Source: Stenotrophomonas beteli
GTDB taxonomy: Bacteria > Pseudomonadota > Gammaproteobacteria > Xanthomonadales > Xanthomonadaceae
Assembly (NCBI RefSeq): GCF_001431665.1
Contig: NZ_LLXV01000019.1
Location: forward strand, 1-64,000
DNA: 64,000 nt
Direction of reading: 5' to 3'
Each line of letters opens with the position of its first letter. Positions within the stretch are counted from its first letter, which is position 1. The notes under the pieces are model-generated. The model was not told the DNA's origin. It ran no database searches and saw only the letters and a list, made by a program, of their open reading frames with translations. This document shows, piece by piece, positions 9,230 to 19,100 of this stretch. The position numbers were made by a program, and so were the translations under genes.

Positions 9230-10425
9230 TGCGATCCACCCAAAGCAAGGGAGAGTCTTTCCCGCAGGCCCTGTGCCTGGACCGGGCAGGCTGCCGGATC
9301 CAGGCGCGGGACCAGCGGGGCGAGGGCACGCAGATAAGGGTCGCGCGGAGCATCCTGAAGCAGCAGATGACCCTGGCTGGCGGCCAGGCGTACACGCGGA
9401 CGTTCGGGCAGCGTGGCCAGCAACGGAACCTCGAAGCGCCGCGCGATCTGTTCCGGGCTCATGCCGCTGCTGTCGTCATGGCGGTTGATCACCAGCTGCA
9501 GGCGCTTCTCACGTTCGCGTTGTCCGGCCAGGTGCTTCAGTGCCTGGTCCAGCGAGACCAGCGTGGCGATCGATGCGTCGGTGATGAGCCAGATTTCATC
9601 GGCCTGGTCCAGCAGCAGCGGCGGCAGCTGGCGCAGCGGGCAGCCCCCGGCGTCGCACAGGACGCTGGAGAACACTGCACGCAAACGCTGCAGCAACGCG
9701 CCGGGGTCGGACGGCGGCAAGGCATCGCTGCCGCTGGCGCGGTCGAGCAGCACCAAGCCTGAATCGTGGCGGGCCATGGCCGTGCGTGCCAGCGTGGCGT
9801 CGATGCGGCTGGCATTGCGCAGCGCATCTTCATAGTGGAAGCGGCTGTCCAGGTTGAGATACAGGGCCAGGTCGCCGGAGGGCTGTGCCATTTCCACCAG
9901 CAGGCCATCCTGCTGCGCGCCGTCGCCCTGGGCCAGCGCACGGGTCTGCTGTGCCAGCACCGAAAGATGCGCGGCCAGGGTGCTGGTGCCAACCCCGGCA
10001 CGTACCCCCAGCAGCACGATCAGGCGTGCCTTGTGCGCGTGCTGTGCCACCGCCGCCGGGCGCGGTGAAAGGGCACGACGCAGCGCCGCTTCGATGCCGG
10101 CATTGTCACTGTCCAGATCCAGCACATCGCGCAGTCCAGCGCGCAGGGCGATGACCACGCCTTCGACCTGGCCGGCACCGGTGGCCCCGACCGCGACCAG
10201 GGTCAGCTCCGGCTGCGTCTGCTGCAACTGCTGCGCCAGCACGCTGGACGCCGCCGCATGTTCGGGCCTGAAGTCCAGCAGTACCAGGCTCTGCGGGCCG
10301 CGCTGCAGGTCCTGTGCGGAGGTCGGCGCGCCGCTGTCCTGCCAATGCAGGGTGGTGGTCGGCGGCAGCTTGGCCGCCAGCCGGGGCAGCAACTCGCGAT
10401 CCATCCCGTACAGGACCAGGTTCAT
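9214..10425 (-). CDS. cpaE: CpaE/TadZ-like MinD-family localisation protein
   Basis: 403 residues from the ATG at 10425 (MNLVLYGMDRELLPRL); an in-frame ATG at 10470 is also possible. The N-terminal ~120 residues look like a degenerate response-regulator receiver fold. The rest is a MinD/ParA-type domain beginning LIVLLGVRAGVGTSTLAAHL. The P-loop is atypical: the signature Lys positions of the deviant Walker A are not Lys (GVRAGVGTST), as often in TadZ/CpaE, so ATP hydrolysis may be weak or absent. CpaE/TadZ proteins place the Tad machine at the pole. It starts 71 nt after cpaC. Confidence 0.82.
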   Translation of the reverse strand: MNLVLYGMDRELLPRLAAKLPPTTTLHWQDSGAPTSAQDLQRGPQSLVLLDFRPEHAAASSVLAQQLQQTQPELTLVAVGATGAGQVEGVVIALRAGLRDVLDLDSDNAGIEAALRRALSPRPAAVAQHAHKARLIVLLGVRAGVGTSTLAAHLSVLAQQTRALAQGDGAQQDGLLVEMAQPSGDLALYLNLDSRFHYEDALRNASRIDATLARTAMARHDSGLVLLDRASGSDALPPSDPGALLQRLRAVFSSVLCDAGGCPLRQLPPLLLDQADEIWLITDASIATLVSLDQALKHLAGQREREKRLQLVINRHDDSSGMSPEQIARRFEVPLLATLPERPRVRLAASQGHLLLQDAPRDPYLRALAPLVPRLDPAACPVQAQGLRERLSLALGGSQWKTR

Positions 10426-10496
10426 CGGCGGGCCTTGCGGGTGCAGCGTATGGGCGGTGGCGTAGGGCATGGGCGTGGGGTCGCAGGCATGGGGAA

Positions 10497-11855
10497 TCAG
10501 CGCGAGAAGCCCGGCACCGGGTCCCGGCTCACCGGGCCCAGCAGCCAGGCGCCCCACTCGGGCAGGTTCGGCTTGGCTTCGCGCTCACCGGGCAGCGGTA
10601 GTTCGGTGTTGCGTGCCAGCGGCTGCACCAGCCGCGGCGTGACGATGATCACCAGTTCCTTGTCCTGGCGCTTGTAGTCGAAATTGCGGAAGAACGAGCC
10701 GATGATCGGCAGATCGCCCAGCAACGGAATCTTGTTGACGTTGGAGACGATGTTGGAACTGACCAGCCCGCCGATCACGAAACTCTCGCCATCGCCCAGC
10801 TCGACGGTGGTGTCGGCGCGACGGGTGGTGATCGAGGGAATCTGCACGTTGTTGAGGACGATGGCGTTGCTGTAGTCCAGGTCGCTCGCCTCCGGTGCCA
10901 CCTTCAGTGCGATGCGGTTCGGCGCCAGTACGGTCGGCGTGACGGTCAGGCCGATGCCGAACGGTTTGTAGGTGATGGTGGTGGTGCCCAGGCCCTGCGG
11001 CTCCAGGATCGGCAGCTCGCCGCCGGCCAGGAAGCTGGCGCTCTGCCCGGACAGCGCAACCAGCGTCGGCTCGGCCAGTACGCGCGCCATGCCGTTGCTC
11101 TGCAGCAGTTCGACATCAGCGTTCCACAGGCCCTTGGTGGAGCCGAACACCAGGCGGAACGCGGAAGAGATAGGCGAACTGGCTTCATTGCTGCTTTCGC
11201 CCTCGGTCATGCCGGGCAGCAGGCCGGTATTGCCCGGCAGCTGGGAGCCGGGACGCGCGAAGCCGTAGGCGAAGCCGCCATTGCGGTTCTGGAAATTGAT
11301 GCCGATCTGTTTCATGGCGGTCTTGTTGAATTCCACCACTTTCACTTCGACCTGCACGACCCCGCCGCTGCTGATGGTGGAGGCATCCACCAGCGCGCCC
11401 TCCTTGCCCAGTGCCATCGCCGCAGTCCGCTGTTCCTGCATGTGCGAGAGCATGCTGTCGGTGCTTCCCTGCAACAGGCCCTGCTGGTCCTGCTGGGTGA
11501 ACAGCAGATCGTTGCCGCCGCTGCCGGCCGCACCCTGCACCGCACTCTGCACGCGCACCTGCACGCGCTGCGGCTCGGCCTGCTTCCGGTGCCACAGCAG
11601 CAGGGTGGTGGTGCCGGGCATCTTGCCCACCAGCAATGCCTGGCGCTGGCCACGCAGCATCACCAGGTCGGCCACGCCGGGGTCGGCAATGGCGACCCGC
11701 TCCAGATCCGCCGGCAGGGTCCAGGGGCGCTGCTCGCGCGCCTGCAGCACCAGATCGTCGGCGGCCACGCTCGTTGCCGGTGCCAGCAGCACCAGCAGCA
11801 GGGCCAGCCAGCGCTGGCGGGTGGAGGGGCGTGGACTGCGGCGACGTTCGGTCAT
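10497..11855 (-). CDS. cpaC: CpaC/RcpA outer-membrane secretin
   Basis: 452 residues. A signal peptide (LALLLVLLAPATSVAA), an N-terminal pilotin/BON-like segment (LPADLERVAIADPGVADLVM), then the secretin domain: VEVKVVEFNKTAMKQIGIN, ARVLAEPTLVALSGQSASFL, GGELPI, and the C-terminal VELGDGESFVIGGL with IPLLGDLPIIGSFFR. It forms the outer-membrane pore for the Flp pilus. It starts 19 nt after cpaB within the operon. Confidence 0.92.
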   Translation of the reverse strand: MTERRRSPRPSTRQRWLALLLVLLAPATSVAADDLVLQAREQRPWTLPADLERVAIADPGVADLVMLRGQRQALLVGKMPGTTTLLLWHRKQAEPQRVQVRVQSAVQGAAGSGGNDLLFTQQDQQGLLQGSTDSMLSHMQEQRTAAMALGKEGALVDASTISSGGVVQVEVKVVEFNKTAMKQIGINFQNRNGGFAYGFARPGSQLPGNTGLLPGMTEGESSNEASSPISSAFRLVFGSTKGLWNADVELLQSNGMARVLAEPTLVALSGQSASFLAGGELPILEPQGLGTTTITYKPFGIGLTVTPTVLAPNRIALKVAPEASDLDYSNAIVLNNVQIPSITTRRADTTVELGDGESFVIGGLVSSNIVSNVNKIPLLGDLPIIGSFFRNFDYKRQDKELVIIVTPRLVQPLARNTELPLPGEREAKPNLPEWGAWLLGPVSRDPVPGFSR

Positions 11856-11873
11856 GGAGGCGCTCGATGCAGG

Positions 11874-12914
11874 TCAGAGGGAGCCGCGCGGCGTGGAGCT
11901 GTCGCCACGGATGATTTCGATGCCCGGCGCGCGCGGGGTGCTGCGGCGCGGGGCCGGCGCGCGGGCGGGGCCATCGTTGGCGCTGCGCGCCGGAGCGGCG
12001 CCGCGACCGGCCAGCGCATCGCTGTCCAGGCCCGCGAAGGCATGGTTTTCCGGGCGTTGCAGCGCCAGCTGCTGCTCTGCGTCCAGCCCGCGCATCGGAT
12101 CGATCACGCCGCGCGATTGCGGGAACAGGGCGAGGTCGGGCAGGCCGGTGTCAGCGGGATTGCGCAGGGCCAGGAACAGCTTGCCCTGCTGGGCGCCCAG
12201 CAGCAGCCGGTTGGCATCGGCCACCGGCACCGCCAGCACTGCGCTGCGCGCCGGTTGGGTGGTTTCGCTGGCACCGCCGTGGCCGCTGGTGTTGCCGCTG
12301 GTGATATCGGCCGCGCGAGGGTCGTTGCGGGCATCGGCACCGTTGTCGGCAGCGACCTCGGTGGCCACCGGTGCGATGTCCTGCTGGCCGTAGCTCAGCA
12401 CGCGCAGGCGCGACAGCAGCAGGCGGGTCTGCGCTGCCTCGCCGGGGCTGTTGACGTTGGGCTGGGCATTGCGCAGGTTCAGGAAGACATCGACGAAATC
12501 GCCCGGCACGATGCGGTTGCCAGCGCCGACCAGCTCGTCCACCGGCACCGCGAGGGCGCGCTCGCCGGGCCGCAGCTGCAGCGAGAAGCCCTGCGCCAGT
12601 GCGCTGCCGCTGATGGCGGTGCCTTCGGCGATGTCCTGCACGGGAACCTTGCCGACCACGGCGGCGAGGGTAGTCGCTGCGCCCGCCACCGGTGTGGTGC
12701 GCTGCGCCAGGCGCAGGCCGTTGGCGGTGATCGGTTCACCGGCGGGCAGGCGGGCCACGGCCTCCACCACGGTGATGGTCTCGGCCTGGCCGTGCGCGGT
12801 CGGCGTGACCGTCGCCGGGGCGTCCGGCTTGCGCCCGATCATGAAGGCGATCAGCGCCAGCAGCACAGCCAGGCCGATCAGGCCGATGGCAGCGATGCGG
12901 GTCAGTTTGAGCAT
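11874..12914 (-). CDS. cpaB: CpaB/RcpC Flp pilus assembly protein
   Basis: 346 residues. One N-terminal membrane helix (IAAIGLIGLAVLLALIAFMI), then a SAF-type domain with ARLPAGEPITANGLRLA and PGERALAVPVDELVGAGNRI, ending in GDFVDVFLNLR. A long Pro/Arg/Ala-rich tail is poorly conserved. CpaB/RcpC is a periplasmic partner of the secretin. It follows tadE by 23 nt. Confidence 0.88.
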   Translation of the reverse strand: MLKLTRIAAIGLIGLAVLLALIAFMIGRKPDAPATVTPTAHGQAETITVVEAVARLPAGEPITANGLRLAQRTTPVAGAATTLAAVVGKVPVQDIAEGTAISGSALAQGFSLQLRPGERALAVPVDELVGAGNRIVPGDFVDVFLNLRNAQPNVNSPGEAAQTRLLLSRLRVLSYGQQDIAPVATEVAADNGADARNDPRAADITSGNTSGHGGASETTQPARSAVLAVPVADANRLLLGAQQGKLFLALRNPADTGLPDLALFPQSRGVIDPMRGLDAEQQLALQRPENHAFAGLDSDALAGRGAAPARSANDGPARAPAPRRSTPRAPGIEIIRGDSSTPRGSL

Positions 12915-12937
12915 GGGTGCGTCTCCTGTACCGATCG

Positions 12938-13414
12938 TCAGTTGCCGCTGCCCAGGTCGAGCTGGGCAACGGCAACGCTACGGATGGGCGCCCGCATCAC
13001 CCACTTGTAAAGCGTGGCGGTGCCGGGCAGAAATGGGGATGCGGCATAGTCGTAACTGACGGTTACCGTCATGCACTGCGCCGTGGCCAGGCCTTCGCAG
13101 GGAGCCTGCGCAGAAACCACGATGGCGTTGCTGCCCCCATTGCTGCAGTCAACGGCCTGCCCGGAAAACTGCAACAGCCACTGCATCGAGGCGCGTGCGG
13201 CCACGCAGGCTGCGGTGCGGCGCTCGCCCGCAGTGCCAAAGCGCAACGACGCGCGGGCCCCTTCCGCCGAGGCGGTGGCCAGGGTCTGCTGCGCGGCCAT
13301 GATCATCACGCCGGAAAAGGTGAACAGCAGCAACGGAAGCAGGCCGAGCATCAGCATCAGGGCGAATTCGATGCTGACCACGCCACGTTGCCGACGAGGA
13401 CTGCGCCTGCTCAT
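12938..13414 (-). CDS. tadE: TadE-like minor pseudopilin
   Basis: 158 residues from the ATG at 13414, which overlaps the prepilin peptidase stop (ATGA). The N-terminus RRQRGVVSIEFALMLMLGLL carries the prepilin-type cleavage site (Gly) and the Glu at +5 of a TadE pseudopilin, followed by the hydrophobic helix. Four Cys in the exported part (CVAARAS, VDCSNGG, PCEG, QCMTV) could form disulphides. It would be processed by the adjacent TadV-like peptidase. Confidence 0.85.
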   Translation of the reverse strand: MSRRSPRRQRGVVSIEFALMLMLGLLPLLLFTFSGVMIMAAQQTLATASAEGARASLRFGTAGERRTAACVAARASMQWLLQFSGQAVDCSNGGSNAIVVSAQAPCEGLATAQCMTVTVSYDYAASPFLPGTATLYKWVMRAPIRSVAVAQLDLGSGN

Positions 13415-13956
13415 GACATGTCTCCGTAGGTGCGTATCAGGACCCAGCCGATGGCCGACAGTGCCAGGTACGCGGCATAGGGAATGCCGCGCCGTCCCTG
13501 GCGGGCAGCCAGCATGTCGCGCAGCGCCGGGTGTGATTGCCATTGCGCGCTGGCCCGGTCGACCTGGCCCTGCAGGCCCAGCGGCAGGGCGGCGCCGAGC
13601 TGGCGCGAAACCAGTATCAGCACCGCATGCAGGCCGGCGGCCAGGCTTGCGGTAATCCAGACCGGCAGCAATGCCTGCCAGCCCAGCATCAGCCCCAGTA
13701 GCGAGAAGAACTTGACGTCCCCGGCGCCCATCCAGCGCACGGCGTAGAACGGCAGCAAGCCGACGAGGCCGAGCACCGCGCCGGCGACGTGGGAGCTCCA
13801 CGGCAGGCGCGGTGCGCTGAACTGGCCGGCAACGATCAATGCAATGGAGATCGCGCACGCCGCCAGCAGCCAGGCGTTGGGCACCCGACGGGCATACAGG
13901 TCGCTGATGGCGATCCGCAGGCTTACGCCGATGGCCAACAATCCCAGCAGTGTCAT
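13411..13956 (-). CDS. cpaA: TadV/CpaA prepilin peptidase (A24)
   Basis: 181 residues from ATG 13956 (MTLLGLLAIGVSLRIA); an ATG at 13968 would add four residues. Multiple membrane helices. The two catalytic aspartates of A24 peptidases are visible: RIAISDLYARRVPN and the GxGD motif in WMGAGDVKFFSLLGL. It cleaves the leader of the Flp pilin and TadE/TadG pseudopilins on the cytoplasmic side. It lies between the pilin and tadE. Confidence 0.88.
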   Translation of the reverse strand: MTLLGLLAIGVSLRIAISDLYARRVPNAWLLAACAISIALIVAGQFSAPRLPWSSHVAGAVLGLVGLLPFYAVRWMGAGDVKFFSLLGLMLGWQALLPVWITASLAAGLHAVLILVSRQLGAALPLGLQGQVDRASAQWQSHPALRDMLAARQGRRGIPYAAYLALSAIGWVLIRTYGDMS

Positions 13957-14011
13957 CGCACACCCCATCGTCCGTCACTGGACGGTCTGTCCAAGGCCCA
14001 AGTCTTCCCGT

Positions 14012-14027
14012 GCGGGCCAAGGCCCGC
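14012..14027 (-). terminator. hairpin between flp and prepilin peptidase gene
   Basis: GCGGGCC, AA, GGCCCGC: a perfect 7-bp stem with no T tract, 19 nt downstream of the pilin stop. It could attenuate transcription or protect the pilin mRNA 3' end so that pilin exceeds the assembly proteins. The function is inferred. Confidence 0.5.
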
Positions 14028-14045
14028 CACCTGTGGGTGGGCGCA

Positions 14046-14237
14046 CTACTTGGGCGCGGCGCCGGAAGCCTTGGTGGCGAGCGCGGACAGGTTGTCGAAC
14101 AGGGTTTCAAAGAAGCCCTTGATCTTGTCGTTGCCGACTGCGATCAGGACGCCGGCGATCACTGCGGCCAGCAGCCCATACTCCAGCGCGGTCACGCCGT
14201 CTTCTTCTTTCAGGAACCTGCGGATGGAAGCGTTCAT
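14046..14237 (-). CDS. flp: Flp/Fap family type IVb major pilin
   Basis: 63 residues, typical Flp size. KEEDGVTALEYGLLAAVIAG shows the processing site (Gly before VTALEYG), the Glu at position +5 and the hydrophobic helix of type IVb pilins. The short Ala/Ser-rich tail ends SGAAPK. The start at 14237 has a good ribosome binding site (AGGGAGAC, 8 nt upstream). It is the first gene of the tad operon, so the promoter must lie in 14238-14928. Confidence 0.95.
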   Translation of the reverse strand: MNASIRRFLKEEDGVTALEYGLLAAVIAGVLIAVGNDKIKGFFETLFDNLSALATKASGAAPK

Positions 14238-14928
14238 GACGGTTGTCTCCCTCTACCTGTCTGCGACAGGACACCTGCATTGGGCGGTGGCCCGGCTCCG
14301 CCGGGATCGTCCGTGGACCTCCGCACATCCTGGCGGAGGAGGCACGGCAGGCAATGGCCCACTGTGCTCAAGCAGGGTGATCGGCTCCAGGTGGGGCGCC
14401 CTTCGTGCGCACTCCGCCGCGCGGCGCCGGGCCGCAGGTCGGAATGTCGTGCGAACGATGCATGGTCATGCTGTCCCCCTGGGTGCGACCGCTTCCACGC
14501 GGCTCGATCACCGTGATACCGACTTTGCCTGAATGGCAGTGCGCTGCAACCGGAACCTATATGCAAATTCGGCAGAAAATGCCCGTCTCTTAATCCTTCA
14601 CGCTTTTTGTGTGACGCAAATCCGTTTCCTGGCAAAACGATTCATCGATGTATAGATAATGTGCTGAGCGGTTTCGAAAGCGAAAACCGTGCCAGTCGCG
14701 ATGACATTTTCTTCACCTGTGTATCCATTTTGTTCCGTGCGGCCCATGGGTTTACCGGCGAGGATTATCGGGCATACTCGTATTCAAGTCGCAGTAGATA
14801 CCCGGGGTGGTTCTTGCCGCATCGGCGGCAGGCAGCCCGGCAGCGGTGGCGGTTCCAGGAACGCTGCGCGCCCTGTCAGGCAGTGGGGGGCCGCAACGCA
14901 ATGCGGATCAACGGGGGACAACACTGTC
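14238..14928. other. long intergenic region between flp and the araC-type gene
   Basis: No convincing gene is seen. The segment 14560-14800 is clearly A/T-richer than the surroundings (TATATGCAAATT, TGTATAGATAATGTG, GACATTTTCTTCACC), so it probably carries the divergent promoters for the tad operon (minus) and the AraC-type regulator (plus). No promoter can be fixed with confidence. Confidence 0.55.
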
Positions 14929-15909
14929 ATGGTCGATGGTGGGGTAGGAGACAGCAGCGACGGCGACCTGCGGTCGATTGACCTGGCGACGTTGAGCGGC
15001 GTGCTTCGCGTATGTGATGTCGAGCTCCTGTTGCTGGATGGCAACGGGCCGCGGGCGGCGTTCGTTTCGCGCGTACACGAGGAAGCCCTGTTCTGCAGCA
15101 TCAGCTGCGGGTTCCATTGCCGCGGCCGCTTCATGCTGCCGCCGGACTGGGCAATGCTGGGTTACCTGCACGCCACCGACGAGACGCTGAGCTGGTGCCA
15201 CGGCGTGCCGCTGACCACGGGGATGGCGCTGACTGTGATGCCGGAGGGCATCAGCGAGTTCACCCTGAGCCCGGGCACGCACCTGACCCTGATGCTGGTG
15301 CCGGTGGCGCGGGTGCAGCGCAAACTGACCGATTTGAGCCTGCGCAACACGCCGCCTGCCGGGCAGGCACTTTCTCTGTTCAATCTGCCCGGCGAAACGG
15401 CGCCGCTGGCACGCCATTACCAGCAGCTGCATCTGGAACTGGGGCAGGGTGCCGGCCTGCAGCCCGAGGAAACCGAGCGCCTGCTGCATGAGCACGTGCA
15501 GGCGCTGCTGGCAGCCGGCAGTGCCGATCGCCCAGGTTGCAGCCGCGCCCGGCGTACGCATTATCTGATCGCGCAGCGGGCGGAGAACTTCATGCGGCTC
15601 AACCTTCGCCGCAATATCTACATGAACGAGATCTGCGACGCCGCCGGCGTCAGCGAGCGCGGCCTGCGCTATGCCTTTGAAGATCTGTTTGGAACCTCGC
15701 CCAACCGCTACCTGTCGATGCTGCGGTTGTGCGCGGCCTGCCGCAGCCTGTCAATGGCCGATTCCAGCCGCCGTTCGGTCAAGGCGATCGCGCTCAGCTG
15801 CGGCCTGTGGGATCTCTCGCGCTTCGCCGACAATTACCGAAAGGTGTTCGGTGAGCTGCCGCGCGATACCCTGATGCGCGCCCCCGCGCAGATCGGCCAG
15901 CCTGCCTGA
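14929..15909 (+). CDS. AraC-family transcriptional regulator
   Basis: 326 residues from ATG 14929, preceded by ACGGGGGACAAC as ribosome binding site. The C-terminal ~100 residues are an AraC/XylS double HTH (NIYMNEICDAAGVSERGLRY, then SPNRYLSMLRL and IALSCGLWDLSRFADNYR with the typical F/Y-x-F/G end). The N-terminal ~200 residues look like the AraC-type effector region of Pfam HTH_18 proteins without a recognisable ligand motif. It lies between the flp promoter region and the adhesin gene, so either is a plausible target (inference). Confidence 0.85.
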   Translation: MVDGGVGDSSDGDLRSIDLATLSGVLRVCDVELLLLDGNGPRAAFVSRVHEEALFCSISCGFHCRGRFMLPPDWAMLGYLHATDETLSWCHGVPLTTGMALTVMPEGISEFTLSPGTHLTLMLVPVARVQRKLTDLSLRNTPPAGQALSLFNLPGETAPLARHYQQLHLELGQGAGLQPEETERLLHEHVQALLAAGSADRPGCSRARRTHYLIAQRAENFMRLNLRRNIYMNEICDAAGVSERGLRYAFEDLFGTSPNRYLSMLRLCAACRSLSMADSSRRSVKAIALSCGLWDLSRFADNYRKVFGELPRDTLMRAPAQIGQPA

Positions 15910-16144
15910 TCCATGTGCTTCAAGGGGTTTCGGCGGCTTTCTGCCGGAAATGCGCATGCGCTTGCCGATAGCGTTGCCGCTTCTGCATAACCCGCTGCCG
16001 ATTCCGGCCGTGGATTTGCCGGAATGCGCGATTGCCGTGCCGGATTGAAGTGCGCGCCCACCGTGGCAACCGCTGAAATGTCAGTCACCTGCCTAGCGGC
16101 AAGTCCACTGTCATTCCAGTTGTTCGTCTACGGGGGAAATGCTC

Positions 16145-19100
16145 ATGAACCGCATCTACCGGCGTGTATGGAACCGCCAGCTCAATGCTCTGGTTGTGGC
16201 CTCGGAACTGGCCACCGGCGATAGCGGCGGCAGCGCCGCGCGTGATCCGCGCGCGTTCCTGTTGATGCCCACCACCCTGGCGCTGGCACTGTTGTGCGCG
16301 CTGGCCAGTGGGCACGCAGGCGCATCGGAAACCAATCAATCGTTGCGCGATCTACAGGCGCTGGCTGCCAAGTACGCGCAGCCGATGCCGGTCAAGATCG
16401 ACGCGGAGGTGGCCTTGGCGGCCGCAGCCCGGCAGGCGCAGAGCAGCCCGGCGATCAGCGCCGACGCGCGTGTCGGGCTGCAGCTGAACACTGCTTCGTT
16501 GCCGGTGGTGCGCGACGTCCTGCCGGCCAGCGTGGATGCGAAGCTGTCGGCGAATCCGACACCGCGCCAGGTGCCTGTACCGGCCCTGGCCGCCGACGTA
16601 CGGGCCACTGTCGGCGTGGGACGCGCGGTGGCTGCGTCGGCCGGGATCGAGGCTGCGCTGGGTGCGAACGCGGGCGCCGCCGCACGTGCTGGCGGCAAGG
16701 TGAAAATTGCCGGCAACCCCATCGCTGCGATCGAAACCGGGGCGCGGGCACGGGCTGACGTCGGCAGTCCTGCTGGCGGCTCGCTGTCAGGCATCAAGGC
16801 GACGGTTGGCGGCGACGCCGATGCGCGCCTGGCGTTGGCCGGCCATACGATCAGCGGACAGGGCCAGGCCAAGGCAGTAGTAGCTGCTGCGCTGCCAGCC
16901 AAGGAAGAACTGCCGGGTGAAACGCACGATCGCGCTATCCGTGCGGCCTTCGACGCCGGCGTTGCCGGCAAGGTGCGCGTGCAGGCGCCGGACGGGCAGG
17001 AAGTCGTGGCCGATCGCAACCTCAAGCTGGCCGGGCAGGCCACGGTCGCCGCGCAGAACAGCGCGCTGGCATTGGGTGGGTTGGTCAGCGGCGGCGTGGC
17101 GGCTGTCGGCCACGCAGCCGGCGCTGCGGGCGGTGCCTTGAACGGCACTGTCGGCACCGTGGGTGGTGCAGTAGGCGGTACGCTCAACAACACGGTTGGC
17201 GCGGTCGGAAGCACCGTCGGTGCCGTCGGCGGCGCAGTGGGCGGTGCCTTGAATGGCACCGTTGGCAGTGTCGGCGGTGCAGTGGGCGGCACGCTCAACA
17301 ACACGGTTGGCGCGGTCGGAAGCACCGTCGGTGCCGTCGGCGGCGCAGTGGGCGGCGCCTTGAATGGCACCGTCGGCACCGTAGGTGGTGCAGTAGGCGG
17401 CACGCTCAACAACACGGTTGGTGCGGTTGGCAGCACGGCCGGTGCTGTGGGCAGCGCAGTGGGCGGTGCCTTGAACGGCACTGTCGGCACTGTAGGTGGT
17501 GCCCTGGGCGGCACGCTCAACAACACGGTTGGCGCGGTCGGAAGCACCGTCGGTGCCGTCGGCGGCGCAGTGGGCGGCGCCTTGAATGGCACCGTCGGCA
17601 CCGTGGGTGGTGCAGTGGGCGGCACGCTCAACAACACGGTTGGCGCGGTTGGCAGCACCGTCGGTGCCGTCGGCGGCGCCGTGGGTGGCGCCTTGAATGG
17701 CACCGTTGGCAGTGTCGGCGGTGCAGTGGGCGGCACGCTCAACAACACGGTTGGCGCGGTTGGCAGCACGGTCGGTGCCGTCGGCGGTGCAGTGGGCGGT
17801 GCCTTGAACGGCACTGTCGGCACCGTGGGTGGTGCAGTGGGCGGCACGCTCAACAACACGGTTGGCGCGGTTGGCAGCACCGTCGGTGCCGTCGGCGGCG
17901 CCGTGGGTGGCGCCTTGAATGGCACCGTTGGCAGCACCGTCGGTGCTGTGGGCGGCGCGGTGGGTGGCGCCTTGAATGGCACCGTTGGCAGTGTCGGCGG
18001 TGCAGTGGGCGGTGCATTGAACGGCACTGTCGGCACCGTGGGTGGTGCCGTGGGCGGCACGCTCAACAACACCGTTGGTGCAGTGGGTGGGGCGGTTGGC
18101 GGGACCCTGAACAACGCGGTCGGTACGGTCGGCACGACCGTCGGCGGTGTGCTCAATGGGACGACGGCCACCGGGCTGGGTGGCTTGCTTGGCAACACCC
18201 TCGGCAATGTCGGCGGCGCCGTGGGCAACCTGCTCAACGGCAATCTGAACGGCACCATCGGCAATCTCGGCAGTGCCGTGGGTGGCCTGGTCGGAGGCAC
18301 GCTGAGCGGCCTCGGCCTGACCAAGCCCTCGGCGATTCCACCGACCAGCCCGAAGGCGCCGGCTCCGGCTGATCCGAATGCGGGCCTGATCATCGGCACC
18401 GGCGGCCTGGTCGGCAACGTCGGCCAGCTGATCGGGCCGACCACCACCAGCCTGTTCGGCGGCAACGGCTACCTGAGCAACGGCAACCTCAAGCTCAGCA
18501 ATGCCAACGTGATGCAGACCTACTCAGCGGTCAACGTGCTGGGCCTGCCGGTGGTCAACCTGTCGCCGGTCGGCAGCACGCTCAATGGCCTGGGTGGCGC
18601 CGTCACTGGCGGCAGCTCGCACCTGACGCTGATCGGTGGTGTCACCTCCGACAGCTACATCTACAACATCAACAACGGCAACCCGGGTGGCCTGCTGGGC
18701 CTGCTGCTGCCGAAGGACTCGCCGGCGTGGGCCGCCAAGTGCCTGGATATCGCCCTGGCCGACATCTCCTGCTGGGCGGTCAACGCCGCGCAGGACTACC
18801 AGGTGCTGATGGGCGATGGCGCTTTCGCCAACGGTTCGAAGGAAGTGGTGATCGGTGCCAATGCACGCCATGAGCTGCCCAAGGTCGATGCCAACGTGGC
18901 CTTCCCTGGCGACGGCGTGAACGATCCGAGCAACCCGACCGGCGTGCCGACGGCCGATTACGCCGCACGCATGGGCCACTCGGTGATTGTCGGTGACAGC
19001 GCCGTGGGTACCGCCAACGGGCAGACGCTGCTGGGCGCCGAAGCGACTTCCAACCAGGCCAACTCGGTCGCTCTGGGCTACCGTTCGGCGGCGCTGCGCG

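Noticed and set aside
14533..14547. Possible sigma54 promoter (TGGCAGTGCGCTGCA) on the plus strand
   Set aside because: GG and GC are correctly spaced, but the -12 lacks the TT and the site lies almost 400 nt before the AraC-type gene. Too weak to call.
14234..14635. A 133-codon minus-strand frame upstream of flp
   Set aside because: Composition is unlike the neighbours, there is no ribosome binding site or family, and it occupies the A/T-rich region expected to hold promoters.
17132..18150. CRISPR-like regular repeats
   Set aside because: The 111-bp units are in frame within the adhesin gene, with no unique spacers and no cas genes.
16336..18465. A 709-codon open frame on the minus strand, full of Pro-Thr-Ala repeats
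   Set aside because: It is the antisense of the adhesin repeat; openness follows from the codon use of the plus-strand gene, and it has no ribosome binding site or family.
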